From: Mya arenaria
Taxonomy: Eukaryota; Mollusca; Bivalvia; Myida; Myidae
Direction of reading: 5' to 3'
Assembly (NCBI RefSeq): GCF_026914265.1
Contig: NC_069125.1
Coordinates: 71,130,046-71,194,045 of the forward strand
DNA length: 64,000 nucleotides
Part shown: in pieces, positions 41,001 through 54,300 of the stretch
Numbering within the stretch: the first letter of the stretch is position 1
How the letters are laid out: every line of letters begins with the position of its first letter
The notes under the pieces: generated by a model
Told to the model about the DNA's origin: nothing
The model's input: the letters and a program-made list of their open reading frames with translations, nothing else
Database searches by the model: none
Made by a program: the position numbers and the translations under genes

Positions 41001-42142
41001 ATATGCTACTCTACCTTGACAAAGGAGAAGAGGCCTCCATTTTCCAGGTCCTGTCTTTTCCTCCTCCTCAGCTGCTCCTCAAACTGCTGCTGGTTACTGT
41101 CCAGGTAACCAATCAGACCCTGACAAACAAGAGAACGTACAGACTACTATACACAGCTGCTGGTTGTCAAGCTAACCATTAAGACCCTCACAAACAAAAG
41201 AACTTACAGAGGTTAAACACTACTGCTGGTAACTGTCCAGGTAACCCATCAGACCCTGACAAACAAGAGAACTTACAGAGAGGGTAAAACACTGCTGCTA
41301 GTTACTGTACATGCAACCCATCAGACCCTGAAAAACATGAGTACTTACAGAAACAGTTAAACACTGCTGTTTTTTACTGTCCATGTAACCCATCAGACCC
41401 TGACAAACAAGATAACTTACAGAGAGGGTTAAACACTGTTGCTGGTAACTGTCCAGGTAACCCATCAGATCACAGGTAGTCATTTACATTTCAAATAGTT
41501 ATTCATTCAATTCAAATCATTTAAATCTTCTGCAACTGACTAATTTTGTTCAAGAAACATAAGGTACAGATGTTTGTATAAAAGAACAGCTGATAATTGA
41601 AAAGTCTTATACCATTGGTTATTTGCCAGCAATTATCCATTTACATTGTAGGTCAAATTTGAAATAAACAATGCTATATATTGGAATCATACGTCAATTA
41701 TAATGCCAATATATTTTATGATATCACTTCAAAATGAGCATAACTCAAATATGTTTTGGCTTGAGTGAATGAGCTTTCTACTGTAAGTGTCATTGTCCTC
41801 TGACAATGAGATTGTTATCATGTGTACCAAGTTTCAAGTCAATATCGTAAATAGAATGACTCAAGTTTTTGCAGAAGTACATCATTGAAGCCACACAATC
41901 GTCTACCTTCAGAATCATTCACATTCAACCTTATTTAATTCAGTTATATAAAATAAGTGTGAAATAACATTATGTACTTAGTGACTCACAGAGATGGCCT
42001 TTTGAGTTTCAGTCTCAGCCTGGTCCTCATACTCCTGCAGGGTAATTGGCCGGCAGTATAGGGTGGTGGTTTTACACGGTTCATCAAATTCCTCCCCATC
42101 CTCGACACCAGCAGGCAGAACAACTGGACTTTCGCGAGACAT
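38014..42142 (-). CDS. Proline-rich protein resembling PRR11, six exons
   Basis: Exons 42142-41990, 41119-41015, 40773-40650, 40437-40202, 39010-38967 and 38182-38014 give 831 nt, 276 residues. The N-terminus is acidic (MSRESPVVLPAGVEDGEEFDEP). A Gln/Arg/Lys-rich probable coiled coil follows (NQQQFEEQLRRRKRQDLE, TEKEREKKLEELKRN), then a basic stretch, a polyproline run near 167-178 (PPAAPPPPPVPP) and KLIVQRRKPFTPIE. The C-terminus SPGGTP (about 222-227), LALVNKFRNVRTPSPT resembles human PRR11 SPGGTPLTNKEN and ALRRKFQLAHPRSPTPT, as recalled; MTFR proteins share an SPGGTP module, so they are the alternative. PRR11 is a cell-cycle-linked, actin-associated protein. Exon 5 is small and least certain, and another exon before the last could be missing. 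Intron 1 holds an array of ghost copies of exon 2. Confidence 0.55.
39521..39860. repeat. Two-copy direct repeat, ~185-bp period
   Basis: Copies starting near 39527 and 39712 share CCTAAAATTATCAA, TTGTGGAAAA, CAAAAAGCAC, GACATTGTTT, CATAGTAATTTTAG and TCACTATTGACG. They lie in an intron of the PRR11-like gene. Confidence 0.75.
41120..41475 (-). repeat. 72-bp array of ghost copies of PRR11-like exon 2
   Basis: Five tandem copies of the exon 2 acceptor and its first ~36 bp lie directly upstream of the real exon (starts 41119). Minus-strand translations include GLMGYLDSYQQQ and GLMGYMDSKKQQ, against GLIGYLDSNQQQ in the exon. Most copies keep TTGTCAG at the acceptor and CTGTAAGT as a donor 51 bp later. 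At least one copy is open and in phase with both neighbouring exons, and two others contain stop codons. Confidence 0.85.
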
Positions 42143-43117
42143 CCTGCTGGCCTGTTGTAGGTGAAATCAAAATATATATATGTATATATTGTTAAATGTT
42201 AGAGGTCAAAGCTCCTTTTTTAAGCGGATTTTTTTACTTGGGTATGCCCAATATATACTTTTTAGGAGGGGAATAAGACAGAAACTCAGGAAAAAAACCA
42301 CTGCATTTCATAATAATTCCGTCTATTTTCTAATAGCAGGATTGTTTAAAAATGAAGAGTCTTCAAACTTATAACTATACCATATAAAGATAAAAATTAT
42401 AACTCAAAGTCAGTTGGATTGCCGAAAGTTGTGTATTGATATATTTAAGCCATGTGTCCAGTGGACCATTCTAATGACTTAAAATATAAATAAATAATAA
42501 TAACTTCAGTTTACAATTTTTTCTTATACAACAGTATCTTTAACAATGTGGTCTTCCAACTTTATATATAAATTAAAAAAATATAGATTTGACAATGAAC
42601 TGATCAAACTTAGCCGATTTTAAAGTTTGCTGAATAGGTCAAAATGTTCCTTATTCAGCACCCAGAGTTTCATAAAAAACAATATGACCCCAGCACATCT
42701 AATATGATATTTACACCATGTAAATTTAAGAGGACAGTTATTTTTCTTGGTGTAATTGACTACCTGTATATTCCCCTTGCGAAAAAGAGTCCATTTCCAT
42801 CAGATCTCTTATTTTTTTGCAAATTCAGTAATATTCAGTAATCACAGTTTCCAAGAATGCATAAACAAGAAACAGATTTCTAGAAAAATCAACAACATCT
42901 TTACAAAACAAATTCTTATACAGCAAAGGTGTACGCAAAAAGATCACATGTATATTTGCTTTTATATCAGCTATTTTGGCTCTTATTTTGTAATTTCCTT
43001 CAGTCAGAAAATAACCCCAATTTGGCATGGTGGTGAAAACATTTCCCAAAAATACTTGCAAACTGGTCCACCTCTGTTTTGGACTAGCCACAATCATGCG
43101 CATTTAGTGAACTTTTT

Positions 43118-43830
43118 TAACATTTGGATATTCATTTTGTTCCATAAACGCCACAAGTTGACTGATTCATAAATGCCATATTTCTGAGAGGCTTCCCAGG
43201 GGATTTTGGTCTGAATTCCAGGGGATTTTGATATTACACCAGGGGATTTTTACGCGACGAAAATATGCACAATATCTGCATTTATAATATAAGAATAAAT
43301 ACAGAAATACACTCAAATACAATAATTTTTGGACTTAGTCATCATGGACCTTCATGGAATTTCACACTTATAATATTATTGATGCTTTCCATTGTCAATC
43401 TTATGCAAGTTTTGAAAAAAAAAATAAAAAATAAAAAAAATCCAGGGGATATGAATCCCCCAGCGGGGGACCAGGGGATGGGTCAAAATTCCGGGGGATT
43501 TTCCCCCCGCCGGGGGATATGGCATGTATGCTGATTCATACCAATGTAAAATATATTCTTCAACCGTAAATCCACAATATTTCACACTGCATTGTCAATT
43601 TGATAATTGGAAACACAAAAGTTACACATAAATTATCTGTAGCCAATATCTTTCTCATAAATTCACAAGTGTTTCATGAGACTCAAATTCAGATTGATCT
43701 GTCAACAAAGCATCCCCAATTTTTTAACTATCTAGCAGGTGCCCGTTATCTTTCCACTCAATATACTTAGCGCTGGGATCTTTCATTCTTGGCTAGGAAA
43801 ACAGCAAGTTGGATATGGACACTTAAGAGT
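43118..43830 (+). repeat. Dispersed repeat, copy 1 (interrupted)
   Basis: Begins TTCATTTTGTTCCATAAACG and continues after an insertion with AATATATTCTTCAACCGTAA, CTATCTAGCAGGTGCCCGTT and CTTGGCTAGGAAAACAGCAA. It matches 46385-46715 at about 85-90 percent by eye. The insertion at 43172-43530 splits it. Confidence 0.85.
43172..43530. mobile_element. 359-bp inserted element with 10-bp target duplication
   Basis: Flanked by CTGATTCATA at 43162-43171 and 43531-43540. The ends AATGCCATATTTC and GGATATGGCATGTATG are inverted relative to each other. The inside has repeated CCAGGGGATTTT motifs. The paralogous repeat at 46.4 kb carries a single CTGATTCATA at the matching point, showing the empty site. 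Confidence 0.85.
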
Positions 43831-45685
43831 CGCCAATACAAAAATCGTCAATGATTCGAAGCGGCTGTTTATTTGGACTTTGGGGTCTGGATTGCCCATG
43901 ATGGTCAGGCTTTTAAATACATATCATATTATATTTTACTATTTTAAAGATATCATCATAAAATTGTGAGCATTGAATTGATTCATGAAAATGATATGTC
44001 AATCATACTCAATGAATGTGAAATAACACAAACAATGGAACAGCAGATGTCTTAAGTGATGGCCCAATTTCGGTTTTTGACACGTATAATCATTCAAAAA
44101 TAAATGTCACAAATAAGTTTTAAATGCCTGCAATTTTACTGGTAAATATATTTATTATTATGATTTTTGAAACTTAACGACAAACCTTAAAACTTCCGCC
44201 ACAAGGTTTACTTGATTTCACATTGCAACTCTAATCGATTAAAAAATAACCGGTGCTCGTGGTTACAGGCTTAACACAGTGGTAAAGGAATGTAGAAATA
44301 AGAACTCTCAATTAAATTACGGTGTAAACTGGGAGAACGATTATTGGTCCCAGACTCTATACAATAAAAGGGGTTATATACGAATACTAGCTGTGGTAAT
44401 TAAAATGCATAATGTATTTATTTTATAACAAAAATAAACGTTGTTCATATGACGTCATAAAATATCGCGGGAAAATCATTTTTAAAACCGTTTATAGTTG
44501 ATACTTTAAATAATCGTCCGTCCGTAATTATTAAGCGGACTAATGTCGCTCAAAACTCCTAAACTATATTACCTACCAAGAGTCATGAAACTTATTATTT
44601 AGTGGTGGAACTTACAACTATGATGCACATTTGAGAGAGTGGCCCCTCCTTTTGTGACAAGCACGATATATGGGGGTATCCGTGTCCTATGGGCGCATTT
44701 CTAGTAGTGTTATTGGTTTGTGCGGTTGGTCCTTACCGCACAAAAGACCCAACATTAATCAACATATATTAAACAAAGGATTATTTTGATCAGGTTAACA
44801 ATAATGTCAATAAATCTAGCTATCGTGCAGGTACTTAAAAGATTTATGCGAAACGTGCAACACATGTCATATCTGGGAGTAGGATTACTGTATCATTGGT
44901 CCCAGGTCATATATATATATATACTCTGTTGTACAGCCACGGAGCTGCAACTTGTCCAAATATACGAGCGAGGCTACGGCTGTGACACCTATGCTATGGG
45001 TGAACGATTTCATTGGGTAGAGATGGTGTTGTTGTCAATCTTGTAAAGCATGACAACTTTTGCCTCTTCCCAATATAGAAAGCATGAATGTTTGGTGGCA
45101 TCGGCCGGTACCTCAAGAGGTCATGAAAATGTGGAGCATACTGTAGTGTAAAGGCACACAAGTAGATATTTTTTATAAATAATTAAAACTAAATGTCTTT
45201 ATTTTTAAAAGCGTTTATGAAAGTAATATAGTTAGCTGCACTGATTATGGTGGTTAATCGTTTGATTATAAGTTGAAAATGCTGTCAGTGTAATGTAAAT
45301 GGGATGAAGATGGACATACATGGTGAGTATTGTGTCTTTCAGTTTCTTTTTATGGGTAAAAATAAAAACAATTATCGCGGACTGTAGTTCTACAAAGGGA
45401 AAGGATTAAAAAAAATCTGATCATCTGAATTTGCATAAACTGCTATTAAAGCTTTGACATACGTGCAAATCTGGATTTTCATGAAAGGTGTTATAGATAT
45501 TTACGTTCAATCCTTTTACATTTACACAACACGTAGTCAATCATAAATGTGACTACAATCTCCGTCTATTTGTGTTTTATGAGCTTTCGGTGGGTTATAG
45601 AGGTTTTTCGCGCTTCAGTTATCCATCCTTTTCGTCCTCTTTTTTTCTGTTTTCAGTTGAAATTGTGACACATAGAAAATTCAAG

Positions 45686-48600
45686 ATGGCTTCCGCCTGC
45701 GCCTTGGAATGGGTGCCAGACAAGTTGTATAATATGGCCGTCTCTGCCATTGTTACTTCGTATGGTAAATACAGAAGAGAACTAAAGGGTCTTCCCGAAA
45801 ATGTGCAGTTCGATATTTACTATAAGGTACTTCACTATAGATAAAAGTAGATATTTTCTTTTTTGTATTGACAGATATGAAATGTCAAATTGTGTTTTGT
45901 TTTTGCCAGTGTTCTGTTTGCCAAAATAATGCGCGTACTGGTTGACGGTACATTTCCGAACGCTTTTTGAGGTTTTTCACAATTATCTTGGAGAGTTTTT
46001 ATATGGAGGGCTCAAATACCGAACACTTGAAAAGCGAAAATACATGGTCATACAATTATAATTAATAAGTATGCTATATTAAATAAACACTTAGCTGCAA
46101 AGTTATTTGTTGTTTCCGATGTTTTTCAAAACATAAAATTCAACTGTAAAGCGTGATTTCTATTTATAAATATCTTGAATGTAGGTCAACATAACTGCAA
46201 ATCCTAAAGATGCGCGTGCGCCCTCTGACGTCATTCCCCGTAGCGTATAAACGTTGAATGGCATTTTTTTTAGAAAAATACTAAACTAAACAAGATGAAA
46301 CTTCGCAAGTGTGACCAAGGCAATCGGGATTTATGCCCTGTTTGGAAATGTACCGTCAACCTGTATAGGGAACCTTGTCAACATTCAGATTTTCATTTTG
46401 TTCCTTAAACGCCACAAGTCGACTGATTCATACTAGTGTAAAATATATTCTTCAATTGTAATTCCACAATATTTCACACTGCATTGTTAATAAACATACA
46501 AAAGTTACACATAAATTATTTTTAGCCAATACCTTTCTTTTATTACACTTACGTATTGCATGAAACACAAATCCATATCGATCTGTCAACAAAGCATTGC
46601 CATTTTTTAACTATCTAGCAGGTGCCCGTTATCTTTCCGCTCAATATACTTAGCACTGGGATCTGTCATTCTTAGCTAGGAAAACAACAAGTGGGATATG
46701 GACGCTTTAAGTGTTTTGTGTCCTTTCTTTCATCTATAAACTCGTTCTCTGGATTATGAAAATGGAAATTGTTTATGTATAAATTTTCTTGTTCAACTGA
46801 TAAATATAAATTGTTTGTTATTCAGCTCTACAACAAAGGCAGGCTCTGCCAGCTGGGCATGGAATTTTCAGACCTTGACACATTTTCCAAAGTCCTGAAA
46901 GTAAATGATAAAAGGTTTGAAATTTTATTATCCCTTAAATCATGTCACAAAATTTTGAAGTAAAATGGTACTTTTGGCGTCAGTATTCACTATTGTTTGA
47001 TAACCTAAATAATCTTAACATAATTTTTTTGCACTCATATTTAAAGTTTGTAACATCGATGTACTGTGTTTGCTCTTATCTGCATATGAAAACATCTGTT
47101 TTGTATTTTGATTTGATTTTGTACATTATTAGTAAGTTTTTTTTCTAGGCACCTGTTGCACCACTGTTTCCAAGCCCTGATGGATCATGGAGTGAAGGTT
47201 TCCGAGATTCTGGCGGACTCATATGCCTACAAGTGCCAGGATTACCAGAGTAATCTAGCCACCACTCAAACTACTGATAAGACAATCCAACTTGGATTTG
47301 CTCTTGGTATGTTCTTGTTTGTAATGATAGTTGCTATTGTAGGAAAATTTGTATATCTTAAATCTATTATGTTGTAAAATAAAACTTAAATATTGTTTTG
47401 AAGATACAACTGTACTGCTTATTATACACTTCCTCAGCCAAGTGTCCATCTGTCACTGGGTGTTTCTCCCCTTATATCGGTACAACCTCTAGATGATGGG
47501 TGAGGTAGTGGTGATCAAAATAACATAAAGTAACATAAAGAATAGAGCATCATTGATATTTGTGAACTATGAGATATAAATCTGATGCTTGTATGGCCAA
47601 ACTGTTAACAGGAGGCTTCCTTGGAGATGCAGGCTGGTTTGGTGATGCTTGCAAGGTGTACAAGGCATGTCTGGGTGTGTGTCAGATGGATACATCGCTC
47701 TCTAGTCTCTGCAAAACCCTGGAATGCTGTGTCAGGTAATTAAACAGGCTCTGTTATTAATAGATCACATGCTTAAATAGTAAGCATATTTTTTATTCAT
47801 TTTTGTTGAGCCCTCTTGTATTTAGATATATATTTAGACATAGATGTTACAATGGCGGTTAGGTGTATATGCATCAGTGTGATATTTCATCTTTTCTGAT
47901 TTTGGCTTGTCCGGCCAGTAACTTAACCCGTGCATAAATAGATTTTTGAATACCTTGGCACAAATGTTCACCCTGAATAGATGGCATGTTGAGTGCAAGA
48001 CCCATGTATATGGCTTAAGATCAAGGTCACACTCAAGGGTCTTAAATCAAATGCCCTTGTCTTTTCCTGGGTTGTGCAGGCTGTTACATGGCAATGCATG
48101 GGGGGATTTTAATATAATTTGACACAAATGTTCACCTTAAAAAGATGTTATATAACATGCAAAACCCATGTGTAGGTGGGTCAAAGATCACACGCAGCCT
48201 AATTACAGGAATCATTGATCAGATATTTGTTGTGTTTTCTTGTGGCTTATTTGACATCACTGTCATATATAGCAATCAACTTCCCAACAATAACAGTCAA
48301 TGACAGAAAGCAATCTTTCAGAATTGTTCAATGATTGTGACATTGTTTGCATTCACCGAAAAACATTTAGTTCTCATTTTTAGCTCGACTATTCGAAGAA
48401 TAGGTGGGCTATACTACTCGCATCGGCGTCTGGTTAAAGTTTTAGGGCAAGTTGGGATTTTCACTTATAAGTCCAATACCCTACATTCAATTGACTTAAT
48501 ACTTCACACAGATGTTCAGGGCCATCACATGATGAGGTTAGATAACTCCATGTCATTCTTTACACAGATTATGGCCCCTGATTGACTATGGAACTTAGGT

Positions 48601-51287
48601 TTAAGTTTTAGGGCAAGTTGGAATATTTGAACTTCTATATCCTTTGTTCAATTGACTTAATACTTCACACAGTTGTTCAGGACCATCACACAATGAGGTT
48701 ACATAACTCCATATTATCCTAAATACAAGTTATGGCCCCTGATTGACTTAGGTTAAAGTTTTAGGGCAGGTTAAAGTTTTAGGGCAAGTTGAGATTTTCA
48801 CTTAAAACTCCAATACCATTCATTCAATTGACTTAATACTTCACACAGATGTTCAGAGCCATCACATAATGAGGCTAGATAACTCCACATTATCTTTTAT
48901 ACAAATTATGGCCCCTGATTGACTATGGAACTTAGGTTAAAGTTTTAGGGCAGGTTGGGATATTGTTTAATAACTTCTATACCCTTCATTCAATTGACTT
49001 AATACTTCACACAATTGTCCAGGACCATCACCCAATGAGGTTAGATAACTCCATATCCTTAATACAAGTTATGGCCCCTGATTGACTTAGGTTAAAGTTT
49101 TAGGCAAGTAAAAGTTAAGGGCAAGTTGGGATTTTAATAAAAAAAACTTCTATACCGTTCATTAAATGCACTTAATAAAATTCAAAATTATTTACGACCA
49201 ACTTAGAAAAAGAAACATAACTCCGTTTTAAGCCTAAATACAAATTATGGCCATTGAATTTTTTTATTTTTTTATTTCCTTTGAAAGGCATAATTATGTA
49301 TATTCTTAACCACATTTTCATAATGGGAAATCAAGTTATTTGAATGACTTGCGTCATTGTTTGGGCGGAATGGTGGGAGGGCAGTATCGGTCACCATATG
49401 TATCAAATAATTTTAGTTAGGTTTGACATAAAGAGACCAAACTTGGTATTATTACATTGTTATTGTATTCTAAGTCAAAGCGGCGTAGTCGAGCGCGCTG
49501 TCTTACGACGGCTCTTGTAATAATATACAGATTGTTTTATGATTTGTTAATATCCTTCTGAAATACATGTACTTACATGTACTTGTGATAACCTTATAAT
49601 TATTTATACTTGTTTATTCCCCTTGGAAACCTTGTGTATATTACTCACCACTGTCCATTTGTAGGTTATTGCATGTGCAAAACGTGAACTGTCAGTACCA
49701 GGAGGCCAAGTCCACATGTAAGATGGCATGCAGCATCATCGAGGAGATTGGTTCTAAAGGAGCTCCTGCCAATCGGGCCACGCTCTACACAGAATGCTGT
49801 GCCCTGTTATTTGCTGAGAGCCAGTATGATGAGGTACTGCTGCTTTTCTGTTGTACCACTTTTTGTAAAACATTTATGCTTTTGATGTGTGAGGTATGAG
49901 ACTTGTGCTTTTATGTTGTACAAGATGAAAACAAGTTCCGATGTTAATAACTCCTCTTTCTTGCAATTACTGTATTCTAATAAGCCACTTGTATGGTTTC
50001 ACAATGAAATGTTTGAAATGATATCCAGTCGATCCTGGTTGTAAGGCCACCTGTTTTGAATGACACAGCTACAGTTATATACAGGTTTATGGAAAAATAT
50101 GACGGCCTTGGATTTTTTAGCTCGACTATTCGAAGAATAAGGAGAGCTATCCTTGTCACCCGAGCGTCGGCGTAACCATTTATGTTAAAGTTTGCGTACC
50201 ACCTCAAATATTTTCAAAGTCCATTGACATATGGCTTTGAAACTTTGCACACTTGTTCACCATCATGCCCCCAACCCGTACACAGGAGGAGATAACTCTA
50301 TCAAGCATTTTGACAAAATTATGGCCCTTTTTCGACTTAGAATTTACGTTAAAGTTTGCGTACCACCTCAATATTTTCCATTTCAATTTATGTTAATATC
50401 TCAGCACATCATGTAATGCATTGAAATCAAACCAACAGGGATCCATGCATGTTTCGACACAACTTTTCAATCCATACACCGAAAAGTGGGGGAATAGTCG
50501 AGCTCGCTGTCTCTGTGACAGCTCTTGTTTGTTCTCCAATCAAAATGTGTATTGCATCATTTGATTGCCCCATGTGTTTACTCATTGAGGAATCATGTTT
50601 ATATCACCTTAGAGGATGTTTTGATCAGAATTAACACAATTAATGAATAGATACTTCAGTAGATATTCAAAATTACTAAAATAATGATCAAATACCGACA
50701 AAGTTATACCAGTTATTATGGATTTACCATTTGTATTGTCACTTAAAGTGACAAAACAAGTAATGACCTGTATTCATTTCAATTTTAAAGTGCACAGATT
50801 TTTATTTTTTCGAACAAACATTTACTATGCATTGTGTGTTATTTTCTTATAAATTTTGATCTGATATGGGTGCCAGTAAAACAAATCACAAATTTGACTC
50901 TGAAAGAATGTGTTGAGTGTATACAGTTAATAGAAAAACAGTCAGATTGCAAAGTTTAAGTGGCAGCAATTTCCCACCTGGATAAAGTGGCCACCTGTCT
51001 TAAGCAGTCAATTTTACCTTTTCCCAACGGAGGCCACTTAATACAGGTTTGTACTGTTGTTTTTGTTTGCAGGCTTACCGACACTGTAAGATGGCCATGA
51101 AGGAGCTAACCACCACACTGCCGCAGAAAGCTGTGGTCGATGTCCTTAGACAGTGCTCTAAGGTAATTTCATGTAAATACACCTGTACAATGTCTAAAGT
51201 CTTTCAAACCATATTAGTGCATACAAAGATAGTGGTTTGTTTTCAGGCTGTATTTTAACTGTTTCTAAGTACTCTACTTGTTTAAAA

Positions 51288-51346
<59 letters not shown>

Positions 51347-54300
51347 ATGGTGATTCATTGTGTTTAAACAAGTTAAGTGTAATATATGGAAGCCTGACTT
51401 GGCATTAAATTGTTTCACTGTTTGCCATTACTGTAGATGAATTTGATGTACTGTTAACAGGCCTGTGTTGTGAAGAGGGAATTCTCAAAGGCTGAAGTGC
51501 TCATCAAGTTTGCTGTGGACTTCGCTAGGTGAGCTTTTAATCAAGAGGTAATATGAGCTGACTCACGTTATTTTGGGCCAACAGACATATCTATTACAAT
51601 GAAAAATCATGAACATAAAATGCCAAAATTAATGAATTTATCGATGTGTTCTAATTCTTTTCATTATAAGGATTGTCATAAGCGCATCATTTTCTTGAGG
51701 ATGTCTGATAATAACTTGACTCATGTTTCCATATCAACCGCAGATCTCGTCCCAACTTTATTGATAGTGTCTGCTGCAAATGGCCCGACTGTTTGAAAAA
51801 AATAAATAAAATAAAACATCAAACGTTTCTTTATTTATGTTCTATGAAGATTCTGTATAAAGACAATTAAAATTAAAAGCCAGTTTTAATATAAATCCAT
51901 TAATGATGCGTGTCGTTTCAGTAATGTAGATTCTTTATGACATCATGTGTATGTCGTCAAATTTAGTCGTCGAAATGTGCAATGCATGGTCTAACTTGTA
52001 ACTACACATCTTATGCAATATTAGAGATTTCATGAGTACTACTTCTGGAATGACATACCATACCAGAGCATATGTATGTCCAAAGGCCCAAAATTGTGCT
52101 GTGCAGCTCTAGTTATGCTGAACAGTTGTGCTATATATGGAATCGCTAGGTATTTTTCGTTCCGATGATTTGTGCAACGCATGTGCCATATAGTGTGATT
52201 TAACCCCCACATGTGGCTCTGGTTACTAGATGACAAAGTTCTAATAGCTTTGAATACTGTACTCTGGAAAAAGTTTGGGCTTTTAAGATTTTGTTTACCC
52301 ACTAAGAACTTTGGGTATCATTGAGACTTGAAGTCCTCTAATTGTGATGTATGTGTCATGTAGTAGGATTCTCAGGGCTCACGATGGGAGTAACCTAAAC
52401 AGGGATAATTCTATGTCAGATTTTCAATGAGAGAATTGTTCCCATTTGTCCAAAATTGGTGAGAGAATTTTAACTTCAGTGAGATTTTTATAATACATGG
52501 AAAACACAGTGATAAAACAATGCAAAAAAGTAACTTGTTTCATGGATATCAATATATTAACAAATTTACAATATATAGATATAATATATACACTTGTTTG
52601 ACTAGAAGGAAACACTTGTTAACAGTTCAGACAGCATGAACATTCACACTCATTATACTTGAGCAAAAAATAGGATTTAGCCATTTTCTTGCTGAAAGGT
52701 GCATTGACTTTTTTGGGAGATGAAGGCTTTCTATTCTTGTTTTCATCTGAACCTGGTATTTTATTATGGCCCAGAGGCTTTTTTCAAGGAATGCAAACAA
52801 CATTTTCTGATTAGACATTTTGACGCTTCAGATATTGTAGACGCATTTAAAATGCAGTGGTAACCCGCATAAACAAAATTATTCCGGAACGCAAAAATGC
52901 TTGAAAACAAGACTGAGTGTGTGGATGATATCGATCAAAACATTCGATAAGACAAATGCATTCAATGTAGGGGAGGCAATTCATGAATAATTCAATAAAT
53001 ATAAACAAGAAGCTATCTGCGACTACGATGCTTTATTTTGTAAAACAACAAAAGGGAAAAGGCACAAAATACACAAACTGCAATCAAGCGCGAGAATATC
53101 TCACATTTATGTGATTTGGATATGATTTGAGCGAATTTTTATGCGAGAAATCCGGAAATCGCTTACTAGAATTATCCCTGCCTAAATGAAAGTGTTAAAT
53201 AAGAAGTTTGGCATCATACCTACTGGTTTTGAGTTAGAGATATTGTTGTATAATTTCACCGTGCCAATCATTGGACTGATCATTAAGCAAGGCAGTTTTG
53301 CTATCAAAAGTTATCACAGTTTGAAGCAATTTACTTTCATTGCTTAATGTTGAAATTCGCTTTATTTTTTATGCCCCCCTTCATAGAAGAGGGGTATATT
53401 GCTTTGCACAGGCATGTCGGTCGGTCCGTCCGTCCGTCCGTCAGTAGACCAAAGCTTGTCCGAGTGATAACTCAACAATTCCTAGACGTATGGTCATCAA
53501 ACTTCACATGAAGGTTGGGCCTGACCAGTAGATGACCCCTATTGATTTTGGGGGTCATCGGGTCAAAGGTCAAGGTCATAGTGACCTTTAATGGTAAAAT
53601 AATTTTAAAGCTTGTCCGAGTGATAACTCAACAATGCCTGCACCCATGGCCCTCAAACTTGACGTGGAGGTTGGGCCTGACCAGTAGATGACCCCTATTG
53701 TTTTTGGGCGTCATCAGACCAAAGGACAAGGTCACAGTGACCTTGAATGGTAAAAGGTTGTCCGAGTGATAACGTGACAATGCCTGTACCCATGGCCCTC
53801 AAACTGGACTTGGAGGTTGGGCCTGACCAGTAGATGACCCCTATTGTTTTGGGGGTCATTGGGCCAAAGGTCAAGGTCACACTGACCTTGAATGGTAAAA
53901 GGTTGTCCAATTGATAACTCAACAATGCCTGCACCCATGGCCCTCAAACTTGACTTGGAGAATTGGCCTGACCAGGAGATGACCCCTATGGTTTTTGGGG
54001 GTCATCTGGCCAAAGGTCAAGGTCACAGTGACCTGGAATGGTAAAAGGTTGTCCGAGTGATAACTCGACAATGCCTGCACCCATGACCCTCAAACTTGAC
54101 TTGGAAGTTGGGCCTGGCTAGAAGATGGTCCCTATTGATTTAAGGGGTCATTGAGCCAAAGGTCAAGGTCACCTGGAATGGTAAAAGGTTATCCGAGTGA
54201 TAACTTGACAATGGCTGCACCCATGGCCCTCAAACTTGATTTGTAGGTTGAGCCCGGCCAGAAGATTGTCCCTATTAATTTTAGGGGTCATTGGGCCAAA

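Larger units (their letters stand above)
42143..45685. other. Divergent intergenic region between the PRR11-like gene and APPBP2
   Basis: Holds both promoters and 5' UTRs. Apart from the repeat copy and insertion at 43118-43830, I see no exon-like sequence. Short open frames such as 42756-43172 overlap repeat sequence and look non-coding. Confidence 0.6.
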
